Below the pieces are notes generated by a model. That model saw only the letters and a list, made by a program, of their open reading frames with translations, searched no databases and had not been told where the DNA came from. A DNA stretch of 31,999 nucleotides from DTFZ01 sp050260375 (GTDB taxonomy: Bacteria > Bacillota > Clostridia > Christensenellales > SZUA-584), in assembly GCA_050260375.1 (NCBI GenBank), contig JBLNCA010000050.1, positions 1 through 31,999 on the forward strand. Direction: 5' to 3'. Positions 7,887 through 16,603 of the stretch are shown piece after piece (position 1 is the first letter of the stretch; every line of letters begins with the position of its first letter). The translations under genes were made by a program, and so were the position numbers.

Positions 7887-8474
7887 ATGACATTAGTGCC
7901 TTATGTTATAGAGCAGACAAGCAAAGGCGAGAGAAGCTATGATATATATTCTAGGCTGCTTAAGGACAGAATAATATTTCTGGGCGGCGAAGTGGACAAC
8001 GTCATGGCGAACCTCGTGGTGGCACAGCTGATATTCCTCGAGGCTGAAGACCCGGATAAGGATATATTCCTTTACATCAACAGCCCCGGGGGTTCGGTGA
8101 CTGCGGGAATGGCCATATACGACACGATGCAGCACGTAAAGTGCGACGTATCGACGATATGCATCGGCATGGCCGCTTCTATGGGAGCGTTCCTGCTGGC
8201 TGCGGGCGCGAAGGGCAAGCGCAAAGCGCTTCCCAACAGCGAGGTGATGATACACCAGCCTTCAGGCGGTACGCAGGGCCCGGCTACGGATATACAGATA
8301 CATGCCGAACATATCGTGAACATTAAAAAGAAAATGAACAGGATACTGGCGGAAAGGACAGGTCAGCCCGAAGAGAAGATAGCGGCTGATACGGAAAGGG
8401 ATAATTTCCTGAGCGCGGAAGAGGCGCTCGAATACGGGATTATTGACGAGATTATACGGCCAAAGAGCAAGTAG
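7887..8474 (+). CDS. clpP: ATP-dependent Clp protease proteolytic subunit
   Basis: ClpP (195 residues) forms the double-heptamer serine protease chamber that ClpX or ClpC feeds. The catalytic triad is visible: Ser98 in GMAASMGAF, His123 in MIHQPSGG and Asp172 in ERDNFLSA. The substrate-binding YINSPGGSV (63-71) and the handle helix (about 133-160) are present. The protein starts almost at the mature N-terminus, with MTLVPYVIEQT directly before the axial-loop region. GGAGG lies upstream of the ATG. There are 36 bases after tig and 13 before clpX. Confidence 0.98.
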   Translation: MTLVPYVIEQTSKGERSYDIYSRLLKDRIIFLGGEVDNVMANLVVAQLIFLEAEDPDKDIFLYINSPGGSVTAGMAIYDTMQHVKCDVSTICIGMAASMGAFLLAAGAKGKRKALPNSEVMIHQPSGGTQGPATDIQIHAEHIVNIKKKMNRILAERTGQPEEKIAADTERDNFLSAEEALEYGIIDEIIRPKSK

Positions 8475-8487
8475 TTGAGGTGAATCA

Positions 8488-9768
<1,281 letters not shown>

Positions 9769-9777
9769 TAACAGACA

Positions 9778-9806
9778 AAAAGGCGTTCGGAAAAAGAGCG
9801 CCTTTT
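9778..9806 (+). terminator. Terminator after clpX
   Basis: AAAAGGCG (9778-9785) pairs with CGCCTTTT (9799-9806) around a 13-base loop, ten bases after the clpX stop. The stem's own T-run serves as the U-tract. Confidence 0.7.
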
Positions 9807-9860
9807 ATATATTCTTTATATATTGCTAACCGCAATAAACGTTTTGGAGCGGCAGAGTGT

Positions 9861-10124
9861 ATGATTACGTTTTTCAACCGCAAAGAGATATTCGCGACGT
9901 ATTCCATGAAGAAGCAATCGGAAATAAGGGATATATTGGCAGGCGCCGGCATTGACTGCCTTGTAAAGACGATAAGCAGAACAAGCCCAACTGTGTTAAG
10001 CGATACATGGGCAAGATAAGGGGCGACAGGGCAGGATATGAAAACATCGCTTGAATATGTTATCTATGTGCGCAAAGACGAGTTTGAGCGCGCTACTGCG
10101 GCCGCAAATAAAAAGCGCCTGTGA
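9861..10124 (+). pseudogene. Small conserved Clostridia-type protein broken by an in-frame TAA
   Basis: One frame runs from ATG 9861 (GGAG about 12 bases upstream) to TGA 10122-10124. It is interrupted only by TAA at 10017-10019, the 53rd codon. Before the stop it reads MITFFNRKEIFATYSMKK and continues with ILAGAGIDCLVKTISRTSP. After it comes GATGQDMKTSLEYVIYVRKD, ending in KKRL. I recall intact Clostridia proteins of about 80-90 residues with this layout (an NRxEI opening, then IDY-V, then RARTG, then EYxIYVxKxDYE), loosely resembling DUF2007-type proteins. The stop falls just before where the glycine-containing RTG-like turn would be. This could be a real nonsense mutation, a sequencing error, or a 52-residue product. 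Function is unknown. Confidence 0.55.
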
Positions 10125-10150
10125 AAAAGCAGTTAGTTTAATATGCTTTT
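10125..10150 (-). terminator. Possible terminator after the isomerase-like gene
   Basis: AAAAGCA (10125-10131) pairs with TGCTTTT (10144-10150) over a 12-base loop. Read on the minus strand the 3' arm ends in a T-run, 16 bases after the stop of the minus-strand gene. It also directly follows the stop of the broken plus-strand gene, so it could serve either side. Confidence 0.4.
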
Positions 10151-10166
10151 CGCTGCCGCGATTGCT

Positions 10167-10979
10167 TCATTTTGAAAAGAACGATTTTACCAGGCTGTAG
10201 TTTTCTTTAAGCTCGCAGGTGTCGGAATAATTGTTTGCGTATACTTCCAGTATCATTCCGCCGTCGTATCCCGTTTTGTCAAGCTCCTGCTTGAAAGAAT
10301 CAAAATCGATACAGCCCATGAAAGGCAGCGCGGGCACGCCGCCGCGCTCTTCGCTATAGGCGCAGTCGCATATATGTACGTTGGCAAGCTTTCCAGCAGT
10401 AGGTTTCAAATACTCGCCGGGAGCAAACCCGGCCAGAGCGGCCTGCTTTATATCAAGCGTGAAATACAGGTTTTCCGTGCCGGGCAGCTTTAAGAGGTTA
10501 TCCGCAAATTCGGGCTCTGCATACCAGCACCAGTATACGTTCTCCCAGGCTAGCTTTACGCCGTGGGCTTTTGCCATATCGGAGAGCGGGCCTATCGTAT
10601 TTGCAATATGCTCGTAATTCAGCTTGGTTTTTTTAGCGCGCTTTAAATTAGGCGGGCCATGAAAAACATAAACGTCGGCGCCGAGCTCCGCGGCCGCTTC
10701 GATCACCTGTTTATATATGTCTTCTGCTTCATGCCTCGCCCTTTGCTGAAGCGTAAAAAGCTGCGGCTCAAACTGTATTGAAAACGCGTGTATAGAATAT
10801 ACGTTTATGCCGTTGTCGTCTGCGCGCTTTTTCAGTTCTTTAACGAAAGGCATTTTGTATTCGGACATACAGTTAAAGAATATCTCTATGTTTTTAATTT
10901 GCATGCTGCCCAAAATATCTATAGAGTCCTCCAATAATACTTTTGGGAAAAAACATGCCGTAGACATTCCGAATACCAT
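10167..10979 (-). CDS. Sugar phosphate isomerase/epimerase-like TIM-barrel protein
   Basis: A 270-residue member of the xylose isomerase-like TIM-barrel / AP endonuclease 2 superfamily, cytoplasmic with no signal peptide. Family features are YSIHAFSIQFEP (early metal-side loop), ADVYVFHGPP (a strand ending in His), LAWENV (metal-ligand Glu), YFTLDIKQA (Asp), NVHICDCA (His/Asp) and MILEVYANNYS (late Glu). These are the ligand positions of a divalent-metal isomerase or epimerase. The substrate cannot be told. The frame extends 15 codons further upstream, but AAGGAGG seven bases before ATG 10977-10979 fixes this start. It is divergent from the CoA-disulfide reductase gene, and a TATAAT lies on the minus strand at 10999-11004 without a good -35. 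Confidence 0.8.
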   Translation of the reverse strand: MVFGMSTACFFPKVLLEDSIDILGSMQIKNIEIFFNCMSEYKMPFVKELKKRADDNGINVYSIHAFSIQFEPQLFTLQQRARHEAEDIYKQVIEAAAELGADVYVFHGPPNLKRAKKTKLNYEHIANTIGPLSDMAKAHGVKLAWENVYWCWYAEPEFADNLLKLPGTENLYFTLDIKQAALAGFAPGEYLKPTAGKLANVHICDCAYSEERGGVPALPFMGCIDFDSFKQELDKTGYDGGMILEVYANNYSDTCELKENYSLVKSFFSK

Positions 10980-11072
10980 AACGCTGCCTCCTTGGTTGAT
11001 TATATCAAAATGTAAACAGAACATAAACTGTCATTTATAAGGTATAATAAAAAAGGGGAAATGCATAAATAA

Positions 11073-11100
11073 TCGAATATTATGATAAACAAATATTCGA
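11073..11100. promoter_or_regulatory. Perfect 9-10-9 inverted repeat, candidate ArsR-family operator
   Basis: TCGAATATT (11073-11081) and AATATTCGA (11092-11100) form a perfect inverted repeat with a 10-base spacer, ending ten bases before the CoA-disulfide reductase ATG. A TATAAT at 11043-11048 sits just upstream with no clear -35. A site between a -10 and a start codon would block transcription when bound. The gene order suggests the ArsR-type protein encoded at 12766-13035 as the binder. That link is inference. Confidence 0.55.
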
Positions 11101-11110
11101 AAGGCGGAAT

Positions 11111-12769
11111 ATGGAAAAAAAATACATTATAGTGGGCGGTATTGCGGGAGGCACGAGCGCTGCGATGCGTTTGCGCATGCTTGACGAGCGCGCAAGGATA
11201 ACGATATTTGAAAAAGGTCCGGCTGTTTCGTTTTCGAGCTGCGGGCTTCCGTATTATGTGGGAGGCGTGATAAAATCCGCAGGCGATCTTATATTGCAGA
11301 CGCCGGGCGATTTTAAAAAGAAACACAACATAACCGTAAAGGTCAATACAGAGGTCGTTGGCATAAACAGGCGTGAGAAAAAGGTCGAATTGCATAACCT
11401 CTCTACAGGCAGAAGATATCAGCAAACGTACGACAAGCTCGTGCTTGCGACGGGAGCGGTGCCCTTAAAGCCCGATACAGCCATGGACACTGATAAGGTT
11501 TTTGTATTAAGAACCATGGCCGATTCGATATCCATCACGGAGCATATAGAAAAAAACGACGTTAGGCGCGCCATAGTATTCGGCGGCGGATATATAGGGC
11601 TGGAGATTGCGGAAAACATATCAAGGCGCGGAATAACCACTACACTGGTCGAGGAAAGCAGCCACGTATTGCCTGCGTTTGACGAAGATATGGCCGTGTT
11701 CGCAGAAATGGAGCTCCGGAAAAAAGGCATGCTGCTTATCACGGGCGCCACGCTTGTTTCAATGAACGAATCGGAACACGGCGTGGGCGTAGAGCTTTCC
11801 AACGGCGGTAAGCTTTCCGCGGATATGATAATACTGGGAGGAGGCGTAGCGCCCGAGGTTTCGTTGGCAAGAAAAGCGGGCCTCGGCATAGGCGTAACGG
11901 GCGGCATACTCGTGGACGAGCATCAGCAGACGACGGATAAGGATATATACGCGGTGGGAGACGCCGTGGAAGTGGAATGCCTCTCGGGAGGCAAGGCGGT
12001 AATACCGCTCGCGTCTCCCGCCGAGAAGCAGGGCAGGATAGCCGCAGACAATATCTGCGGGCTCAATTCAAAATACAGAAAAACGCTGGGCGTAACGATA
12101 TTGAAGCTGTTCGATTCGGTTTTCGCAAACGCCGGGCTTTCAGAAGCTATACTTAAAGAGCGCGAAGAGAACTATGAAAAGATATATATACGCGCTTATT
12201 CTCACGCTCCGTATTATCCCGGTGCCGGCGTTATGACTATAAAGCTGATGTTCGAAAAACGCATCGGCAGGATACTCGGCGTGCAGATTGCGGGCAGCAA
12301 CGGAGTGGATAAGCGCATAGACGTTATTGCCACCGCAATGAGAGCGGGGTTAACCGCCGACAAACTCTCGGAGCTGGAGCTCGCTTACGCGCCTCCGTTC
12401 GGCGCTCCCAAAGACCCGGTGAACATCGCGGGGTACGTGGCTTCCGATATAATGGACGGGTTGACAGACATAGTGCATTGGCATGATATAGACGGAACGA
12501 CAGATGCGCTGTTGGTGGATCTGCGCCCGAAAAACGAGTATGAGTCGGGCACTATAAGCGGCGCGGTCAACATACCCGCCGACGAGCTGCGAGTCAGGAT
12601 AAGCGAGCTTCCCGAAGACAAGGAGATAATACTGTTCTGCGGAAACGGACAGGCGGCATATACGGCGGAAAGGATGCTCAAGCAGCGCGGATACGATGTT
12701 AAATATCTTTCGGGCGGCTACAGCTTGTATGAAATATTGGGCAGTAAAAAGGCGGCAAATAAGCAATGA
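11111..12769 (+). CDS. CoA-disulfide reductase-like flavoprotein with C-terminal rhodanese domain
   Basis: A 552-residue pyridine-nucleotide disulfide oxidoreductase. The FAD site is IIVGGIAGGTSAA (6-18), the single redox cysteine is Cys44 in SFSSCGLPYY as in CoADR/Nox enzymes, the NAD(P)H site is IVFGGGYIGLEIAE (155-168), and the second FAD motif is DIYAVGDAVE. Residues about 465-545 form a rhodanese domain with the catalytic cysteine at Cys510 (FCGNGQAAY). This CoADR-RHD fusion is known to reduce CoA disulfide, CoA persulfide or polysulfide, so the likely role is cytoplasmic persulfide and redox homeostasis. AAGGCGG precedes the ATG. The stop overlaps the next gene by ATGA. The exact substrate is not determined by sequence. 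Confidence 0.9.
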   Translation: MEKKYIIVGGIAGGTSAAMRLRMLDERARITIFEKGPAVSFSSCGLPYYVGGVIKSAGDLILQTPGDFKKKHNITVKVNTEVVGINRREKKVELHNLSTGRRYQQTYDKLVLATGAVPLKPDTAMDTDKVFVLRTMADSISITEHIEKNDVRRAIVFGGGYIGLEIAENISRRGITTTLVEESSHVLPAFDEDMAVFAEMELRKKGMLLITGATLVSMNESEHGVGVELSNGGKLSADMIILGGGVAPEVSLARKAGLGIGVTGGILVDEHQQTTDKDIYAVGDAVEVECLSGGKAVIPLASPAEKQGRIAADNICGLNSKYRKTLGVTILKLFDSVFANAGLSEAILKEREENYEKIYIRAYSHAPYYPGAGVMTIKLMFEKRIGRILGVQIAGSNGVDKRIDVIATAMRAGLTADKLSELELAYAPPFGAPKDPVNIAGYVASDIMDGLTDIVHWHDIDGTTDALLVDLRPKNEYESGTISGAVNIPADELRVRISELPEDKEIILFCGNGQAAYTAERMLKQRGYDVKYLSGGYSLYEILGSKKAANKQ

Positions 12770-13035
12770 ACTATACTGAATACGAAAAGCTCGCTTCAAA
12801 ACTTAAAGTGCTGGGGCATCCGATAAGGCTTTGTATTATAAACGGCATATCAAAAAAAGGCTGTAACGTAAAGCAGATATGCGAGGACCTTGGCATACCG
12901 CAGCCCGTTATTTCGCTTCATCTTTCAAAACTCAAAGCGGCGGGAATAGTGGCGGGCGAACGCAACGGCAATTACGTTTGCTACAGAGTCGTTGACAAGG
13001 CTACGCTGCGCCTGCTTGAACTGCTTCCCAAATAA
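12766..13035 (+). CDS. ArsR/SmtB-family winged-helix regulator, possible persulfide sensor
   Basis: An 89-residue single-domain ArsR-type repressor. The opening LASKLKVLGHPIRLCIIN is the typical dimerisation-helix start, NVKQICEDLGIPQPVISLHL is the recognition helix-turn-helix, and GERNGNYVCYRVVD is the beta wing. It has four cysteines (23, 33, 39 and 72) and lacks the ELCVCDL metal site of ArsR/CadC types, so thiol chemistry is more plausible than arsenic binding. It overlaps the CoADR-rhodanese gene by four bases (ATGA), so the two are cotranscribed. Known persulfide-sensing ArsR proteins (SqrR, BigR) control sulfide or persulfide genes, and that comparison is an inference from context. The probable operator is the repeat at 11073-11100. 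Confidence 0.85.
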   Translation: MNYTEYEKLASKLKVLGHPIRLCIINGISKKGCNVKQICEDLGIPQPVISLHLSKLKAAGIVAGERNGNYVCYRVVDKATLRLLELLPK

Positions 13036-13099
13036 CGTTGCGACGCAATATTAAACATATTTAAGCGTATTCATACGGTATCGCGCTTTTTTTCATGCT

Positions 13100-13127
13100 T
13101 TGCTCTTATAAAAATAAATGGTATAGT
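13100..13127 (+). promoter_or_regulatory. Predicted promoter of the WYL regulator gene
   Basis: -35 TTGCTC (13100-13105), a 16-base spacer and -10 TATAGT (13122-13127), about 50 bases before the start codon. It lies in the 142-base gap after the ArsR gene. Confidence 0.5.
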
Positions 13128-13177
13128 TATGTTATATGTATAGTTTGTGGTAAAGATTTTTTTTGGGGGGGATGCTG

Positions 13178-14185
13178 ATGTCTGATTTTCCAAAGCGGGC
13201 AAAGCTGCTGCTTTTGCTGGATTACTTTACTAAATATACCGACGAACACAATCCTAAAAAGATGAACGATATACTCGAATATTTGAGGAGCAATGGCATA
13301 GAGGCGGAGCGCAAAGCCATTTATTCCGACATAAATCTTTTAAGGGACCTCGGCTACGATATAGTTAAAACTTCGGACGGCGGCGCGGCGTATTTCTTGG
13401 GCGAGCGCGCCATGGAGATAGCGGAGGCGGAGATATGCGCGAGCGCCGTATCAGCGGCAAGGTTCATCACGCAGAAGAAATCGGCGCAGCTTATAAACAA
13501 GCTTGGAAGCTTTTTCAGCAATGCGCAGCAAAGAACGTTCCGCGAGCGGCTGGAGCTTGTGCGGACGCTTAAAACGAAGAACGAAGAGATATACTACAAC
13601 ATCGACAAGATAGTTCAGGCGCTCTCCGCGGCGAAAAAGATATCTTTCTTTTATTTTGAATACATGCCCAACAAGACTCTGAGGCTGAGAAAAGAGGGCA
13701 GGAGGTATTTTGCGAGCCCTTACTCGCTGATGTGGTTTGAAGACGCGTATTACCTCGTGTGCAACATAGACAAGTATGACAACCTTTCGCATTTCAGGCT
13801 GGACCGTATGACAAAGGTGGAGGTGACGGGGGAGACGGTAAGGAATATAAACGAGGTGTCCGAGTATAAGAACTACATAGACTTTGACGAGTACCACCGG
13901 AGCGTTTTCAGCATGTTCGGCGGGGAAATGCGCACCGTACGCATACGCTTCCGCGACGAGCTTGCAACCGCCGTATACGACAGGTTCGGGCTCGACGTAA
14001 GCGTTTCCAACATAAAAGACGGATGGTTTACCGTATCGGTGAACGTCAGGGTAAGCCCAGGGTTTCTCTCCTGGCTTACGATATTCGGCGACAAGGCGGA
14101 GGTGCTCTCTCCCGAAGACCTTCGCGGCGACATAAAAGCCCTCGCCGATTCTCTCAGCAGATTATACGGAGGCGACAAGCGCTGA
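13178..14185 (+). CDS. WYL-domain transcriptional regulator
   Basis: A 335-residue YafY/PafC-like regulator. The N-terminal winged helix (about 1-70, LLLLDYFTKYTDEHNPK through RKAIYSDINLLRDLGYDI) binds DNA. A WYL domain at about 140-215 (ISFFYFEYMPN through LRKEGRRYFASPYSLMWFEDAYYLVC and FRLDRMTKVEV) is a ligand- or nucleic-acid-sensing Sm-like fold. A C-terminal WCX-like extension follows. WYL proteins often respond to DNA damage or control phage-defence loci, but no such genes are nearby, so the target is unknown. The frame opens at TTG 13163 and ATG 13172, but a G-run at 13165-13171 positioned as ribosome binding site favours ATG 13178. It is convergent with the pilus operon. Confidence 0.85.
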   Translation: MSDFPKRAKLLLLLDYFTKYTDEHNPKKMNDILEYLRSNGIEAERKAIYSDINLLRDLGYDIVKTSDGGAAYFLGERAMEIAEAEICASAVSAARFITQKKSAQLINKLGSFFSNAQQRTFRERLELVRTLKTKNEEIYYNIDKIVQALSAAKKISFFYFEYMPNKTLRLRKEGRRYFASPYSLMWFEDAYYLVCNIDKYDNLSHFRLDRMTKVEVTGETVRNINEVSEYKNYIDFDEYHRSVFSMFGGEMRTVRIRFRDELATAVYDRFGLDVSVSNIKDGWFTVSVNVRVSPGFLSWLTIFGDKAEVLSPEDLRGDIKALADSLSRLYGGDKR

Positions 14186-14203
14186 AATAAGATAAGCGTT
14201 GAT

Positions 14204-14234
14204 AAAAAAAAAGAGCCGCGCGTTTGAACGGCTC
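14204..14234 (-). terminator. Terminator of the type IV pilus operon
   Basis: Read on the minus strand, GAGCCG (14229-14234) pairs with CGGCTC (14213-14218) and is followed by a run of nine T (plus-strand A 14204-14212). It lies about 20 bases after the pilO stop and can also weakly stop WYL-gene transcripts. Confidence 0.75.
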
Positions 14235-14253
14235 CTTGTTGTCTGTAAACCAA

Positions 14254-14925
14254 TCAGTAAAATATGTCTCCGCCGTAAGACCTGCCTTCGGTAAACGGGT
14301 ATTGCTTATCGGGCGGCAGATCCGCGCCGAAGTTGTAGAACTCCAGCGTCATCGTTACGTTAAGTGAGTTTTCCGCGGGCTCGGACGTCTCTTCGGGTGT
14401 AGAAGTTTCACCTTCCGCGCCTGCTATTTCCCCTGCCAAAATCTCTTCCGGACGCTCCTGCGTAACGGTAAGCCCTGTTACTTTTAAGAAGTAAGAGCCT
14501 TCGTCAAGTGATTTGAGCACGGATTTCAAGCCGTCGTATGTGGCGTTCATGGATAGCATCGCTTTGTTTATGCTGACATGGCTGGTCTCGTTTACCCGCT
14601 CAAAGGCTATAGTCAGCTTATCAGCATAATCCGACACTATATCGGCAAGATATACGAGCACCGACGGCTGGTCAAAACCTTCAAGTATACTGCCGCCGTA
14701 CTGGCTTAAGCGGCCCTCAAAGAGCGAGTTCCTTTTGTCTATTTCGTTAACGTTTTGCTGCATCATTTCGTTTGTGGCTATAAGCTGCTTTTTGTTTTCT
14801 ATGTCCAATTTCAGCGCTTCGCTTTCGTCGAGGCGCGGTTTAAGCAGGTACATATAGTATACGAAAAATACCGCAAGTATAAGTACTATGACAATCAATA
14901 TCTTTTCACGTTTCGTCATGCTCAT
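14254..14925 (-). CDS. pilO: Type IV pilus assembly protein PilO
   Basis: A 223-residue bitopic protein: a short cytoplasmic N-terminus, one membrane helix at about 9-29 (ILIVIVLILAVFFVYYMYLL), a coiled coil at about 30-75 (KPRLDESEALKLDIENKKQL), then a ferredoxin-like outer domain with a Ser/Glu/Thr-rich insert near 165-185. This is the PilO/GspM-type layout that pairs with PilN to form the periplasm- or wall-side ring of the assembly complex. Identification rests on layout and on its place directly after pilM-pilN. The start overlaps pilN by four bases and GGAGG is upstream. It is the last gene of the operon. Confidence 0.75.
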   Translation of the reverse strand: MSMTKREKILIVIVLILAVFFVYYMYLLKPRLDESEALKLDIENKKQLIATNEMMQQNVNEIDKRNSLFEGRLSQYGGSILEGFDQPSVLVYLADIVSDYADKLTIAFERVNETSHVSINKAMLSMNATYDGLKSVLKSLDEGSYFLKVTGLTVTQERPEEILAGEIAGAEGETSTPEETSEPAENSLNVTMTLEFYNFGADLPPDKQYPFTEGRSYGGDIFY

Positions 14926-15551
14926 TTGCCCGCCGCCTCCGTTGTATTAGCCTGCTGGGCCGCTGCCGCCGCGTCCTGCGTTATATCCGCCTGTTCTATC
15001 GCTTTTATAAGCTCTATGTTGCTCAGCGGCGAAGGCAGCGTGGCGGTAATGCCGAAGCCCAATGTCTGCCCGTCGGACGTGCTGTTTGTTATGTAGACGT
15101 CCTTAAACACGTTCTGCTCTTTAAGCCTCAGGCAAAATGTCGATATGTCGTTGTCGCTGTTTGCCGTGCCAATAAGGTTTATCGCTTCGTCAGTGAACTG
15201 AAGCGACGATAGGTTGGCCTCGGTAGGCAGCGACGCTTCAACGGCGCTGAGAAATTTCGCTATATCCAGCCGCGAATTTTCTATAGCCTCGAGCTCGGCT
15301 ATTTGAAGCGAAAGCACCGCTTCCCGCTGCGTTTTATCCTTTAAGTCCTGCTGCGTTTCACTTGAGGAGCTTAGATGGCTGTCAAGCTGCGCGGCCTCAA
15401 TTTTCATCGCGCTTATCGTGCCGGAAGGAATGGCTATGCCCGCGTACATACCTGCCGCTATAACCACTATAAGCAGCAGTGCGATAGCTATGTTTTTGCC
15501 CGAGTATGTCTTTATCCTGCGCTTGTATAACAGGTTGATGTCGTTTTTCAT
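14922..15551 (-). CDS. pilN: Type IV pilus assembly protein PilN
   Basis: A 209-residue bitopic protein. The N-terminal KNDINLLYKR carries the INLL-type motif by which PilN grips the groove of PilM. A membrane helix spans about 21-43 (NIAIALLLIVVIAAGMYAGIA), a coiled coil follows at about 50-95, then an alpha/beta domain at about 100-185, and the tail is rich in Ala, Gln and Thr. The partner is PilO. A strong GGGAGGA lies in the end of pilM, and the ATGA overlap couples translation of the two genes. Confidence 0.82.
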   Translation of the reverse strand: MKNDINLLYKRRIKTYSGKNIAIALLLIVVIAAGMYAGIAIPSGTISAMKIEAAQLDSHLSSSSETQQDLKDKTQREAVLSLQIAELEAIENSRLDIAKFLSAVEASLPTEANLSSLQFTDEAINLIGTANSDNDISTFCLRLKEQNVFKDVYITNSTSDGQTLGFGITATLPSPLSNIELIKAIEQADITQDAAAAAQQANTTEAAGK

Positions 15552-16594
15552 TTCTGTTCCTCCCTGAACACCGCTGCATAAGCATTGATAAGGAACGTAA
15601 GCCCGCCTGTATCCATCGTGATGTTGGACGCGGCCTTTACAAGGTCGGACGCGAACCTAACCGGCAGCATCAGATGCTGTTCCATATAATCCTTAAGCCC
15701 CGGCATGAGCGCGCCGCCGCCCGAGATATATACCGTATTTACGCTGTTTTTAGTACGGTTTTTGAAATATTCGAACACGCGCGCTATTTCAAGCAGCATT
15801 GAGTCGACTTCGTAAACGACTGCGGATTTGAGCTCTTTATTGGGATAATCGCCGCTTAAGAAGTTTACTTCGCGCTTTATCATTTCCGAAACGAGCACAT
15901 CCTTGCCCGAGTACTGCGCGATAACGTCGGTTATGCTTTGGCCGCAGCGCTTGATATTGTTGCTGACGTAATAAAAGCCGTTGTTGTATATATTGATGCG
16001 CGTGTGCTTTGTGCCAAGATCCAGGATGCATATCCCGCCGTCTATATTGAAATCGGAGTTCCTTTCGCGGTTGAAGCGCAGCAGCTTTTCCTTGGCGTTC
16101 TCGCACGTGTCTATCACCTTAACGTTGAAGCCCGCCGAGCGCAGCACCCTTCTGTACGTATCTATAGTGCGCTTATGCGCAGTGGTCACAAGCAGGTTGT
16201 ACATGTCTATGCCGTCTTCCTTGACCACGCCCTCAATTTTGTAGTCCAGATAATACTTATCGGTATCGACGGGAAGATAACCCGACATTTCGTTGAGTAT
16301 GTTCTGGTAAAGCTGCTTTTCCTCAAGCACCGGAAGCGTAAAATGGCGGATAATGATATCGCTGCCGCTCAATACGAGGTTGCAGCTTCCTCCCGGCATT
16401 CTTGAAATCTTTCTCGCAGTTTTCAGCGAACGCACGAGCGCCTCTTCGGAGGAAATATTAAGGTCGTCCACGCAGCCTTCCGGCATCTTGTGAACGGCAA
16501 ATTTTTGTATCCTGCCGTCAGAAGACGTTTGTATAAGTTTAAGGTTTGAGTTGCCTATGTCCACCGCCAGCGTGGACGTTTGTCGTATTGCCAT
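15548..16594 (-). CDS. pilM: Type IV pilus actin-like ATPase PilM
   Basis: A 348-residue FtsA/actin-fold protein. The phosphate-1 loop is LAVDIGNSNLKLIQ (9-22), phosphate-2 is CILDLGTKHTRINIY (about 194-208), and the adenosine motif is VYISGGGALMPGL (about 290-302). PilM is the cytoplasmic anchor that links PilN/PilO to the motors. AAGGAG lies five bases before the ATG. It follows the PilX-like gene by nine bases, so the pilin and assembly-complex modules are cotranscribed. Confidence 0.93.
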   Translation of the reverse strand: MAIRQTSTLAVDIGNSNLKLIQTSSDGRIQKFAVHKMPEGCVDDLNISSEEALVRSLKTARKISRMPGGSCNLVLSGSDIIIRHFTLPVLEEKQLYQNILNEMSGYLPVDTDKYYLDYKIEGVVKEDGIDMYNLLVTTAHKRTIDTYRRVLRSAGFNVKVIDTCENAKEKLLRFNRERNSDFNIDGGICILDLGTKHTRINIYNNGFYYVSNNIKRCGQSITDVIAQYSGKDVLVSEMIKREVNFLSGDYPNKELKSAVVYEVDSMLLEIARVFEYFKNRTKNSVNTVYISGGGALMPGLKDYMEQHLMLPVRFASDLVKAASNITMDTGGLTFLINAYAAVFREEQK

Positions 16595-16603
16595 AAAAAC
16601 TCC

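Noticed and set aside
10017..10019. In-frame TAA considered as recoded (selenocysteine or pyrrolysine)
   Set aside because: Those use TGA and TAG, not TAA, and no recoding structure is evident. Nonsense mutation or error is simpler.
12766..13035. ArsR-type regulator as an arsenic-resistance gene
   Set aside because: There is no arsB, arsC or acr3 nearby and the ELCVCDL-type metal site is absent.
13178..14185. WYL regulator as a marker of a defence island
   Set aside because: Neighbours are a redox operon and a type IV pilus operon. No restriction, CRISPR, BREX or toxin-antitoxin gene is in the window.
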